Below, piece by piece: positions 43,416 through 43,469 of a stretch of 43,469 bases of DNA. The stretch comes from Thermoanaerobaculia bacterium (lineage in GTDB: Bacteria; Acidobacteriota; Thermoanaerobaculia; Multivoradales; J023). A program made the translations under genes and the position numbers. How positions within the stretch are numbered: position 1 is the stretch's first letter; each line of letters begins with the position of its first letter. Under the pieces are notes generated by a model that had not been told where the DNA came from, searched no databases, and saw nothing but the letters and a program-made list of their open reading frames with translations. The DNA lies in the NCBI GenBank assembly GCA_028066595.1, contig JALCBJ010000057.1:1-43469 (forward strand), in the 5' to 3' direction.

Positions 43416-43469
43416 GCGAAAGTGGCGGAATTGGTAGACGCGCAAGATTCAGGATCTTGTGTCCGCAAG
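43416..43469 (+). tRNA. tRNA-Leu(CAG), truncated by the window end
   Basis: Starts GCGAAAG acceptor strand, then the D-arm GGCGGAATTGGTAGACGCG. The anticodon stem CAAGA (43443-43447)/TCTTG (43455-43459) frames loop TTCAGGA with anticodon CAG (43450-43452), which reads CTG. The long variable arm of a class II tRNA has begun (GTCCGCAAG). The T-arm and 3-prime acceptor lie outside the window. Confidence 0.95.

Overview
The window is GC-rich bacterial chromosome, densely coded on both strands and made mostly of housekeeping genes. Lipid A genes (lpxB, an msbA-type flippase), a Tat translocase and a periplasmic-type di-haem peroxidase point to a Gram-negative cell. A large Ser/Thr kinase with a TPR tail, a DUF4388/GAF protein, a small membrane protein that resembles the DUF6677 family, an ILVBL/HACL2-like TPP enzyme and a C-terminal GFESG tail on two exported proteins together suggest Acidobacteriota (Thermoanaerobaculia-like). 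A myxobacterium-like lineage is not excluded; this assignment is inference. No phage, IS element, CRISPR array or rRNA was seen. GTG starts and 1-4 nt stop/start overlaps are common.

Layout. 1-6.0 kb: alaS (-) divergent from a PknB-type kinase with TPRs (+). 6.0-9.5 kb: a cytosolic BtuF-like cobalamin-binding protein (-), then a bifunctional beta-oxidation enzyme (fadJ/fadB type, +) preceded by a consensus promoter and a perfect 21-bp operator-like palindrome. 9.5-13.1 kb: a minus-strand operon, haem A synthase (ctaA) > glycosyltransferase > polytopic membrane protein, each junction a GTGA overlap. 13.2-16 kb: a DUF4388/pseudo-receiver/GAF protein and the GTPase meaB. 16.2-20 kb: a P5C-dehydrogenase-type aldehyde dehydrogenase, a hotdog thioesterase and an HACL2/ILVBL-like TPP enzyme in one tightly coupled operon, facing a PlsC-like acyltransferase. 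21-26 kb: a C-terminal processing protease (-), tatA/B, tatC and a zinc-ribbon TPR protein. 26-30.6 kb: proS, rpsA with a strong promoter and about 200-nt structured leader, and an HU/IHF gene separated from rpsA by four consecutive perfect inverted repeats.

30.6-37.2 kb is a long colinear run: DUF6677-like membrane protein, a 62-aa membrane protein, lpxB, msbA-type ABC exporter, yicC, gmk, rpoZ and a family-4 uracil-DNA glycosylase. Most junctions overlap, so lipid A synthesis and export, RNA turnover, GMP metabolism, the RNAP omega subunit and uracil repair are probably co-expressed. 37.3-42.1 kb is more accessory: a RelE/ParE-type toxin-antitoxin pair, a one-lobe PstS-like exported protein with leader hairpins, an exported FG-GAP/VCBS repeat protein, a textbook bidirectional terminator, and a MauG/CcpA-like di-haem protein. 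The last two proteins share a C-terminal GFESG...W...P tail. The window ends with mnmA (-) and the first 54 nt of tRNA-Leu(CAG) behind a near-consensus promoter.

The most promising undescribed items are the shared C-terminal tail, the four-hairpin rpsA-hup spacer, and the aldehyde dehydrogenase/thioesterase/2-hydroxyacyl-CoA-lyase-like operon. None is proven here.
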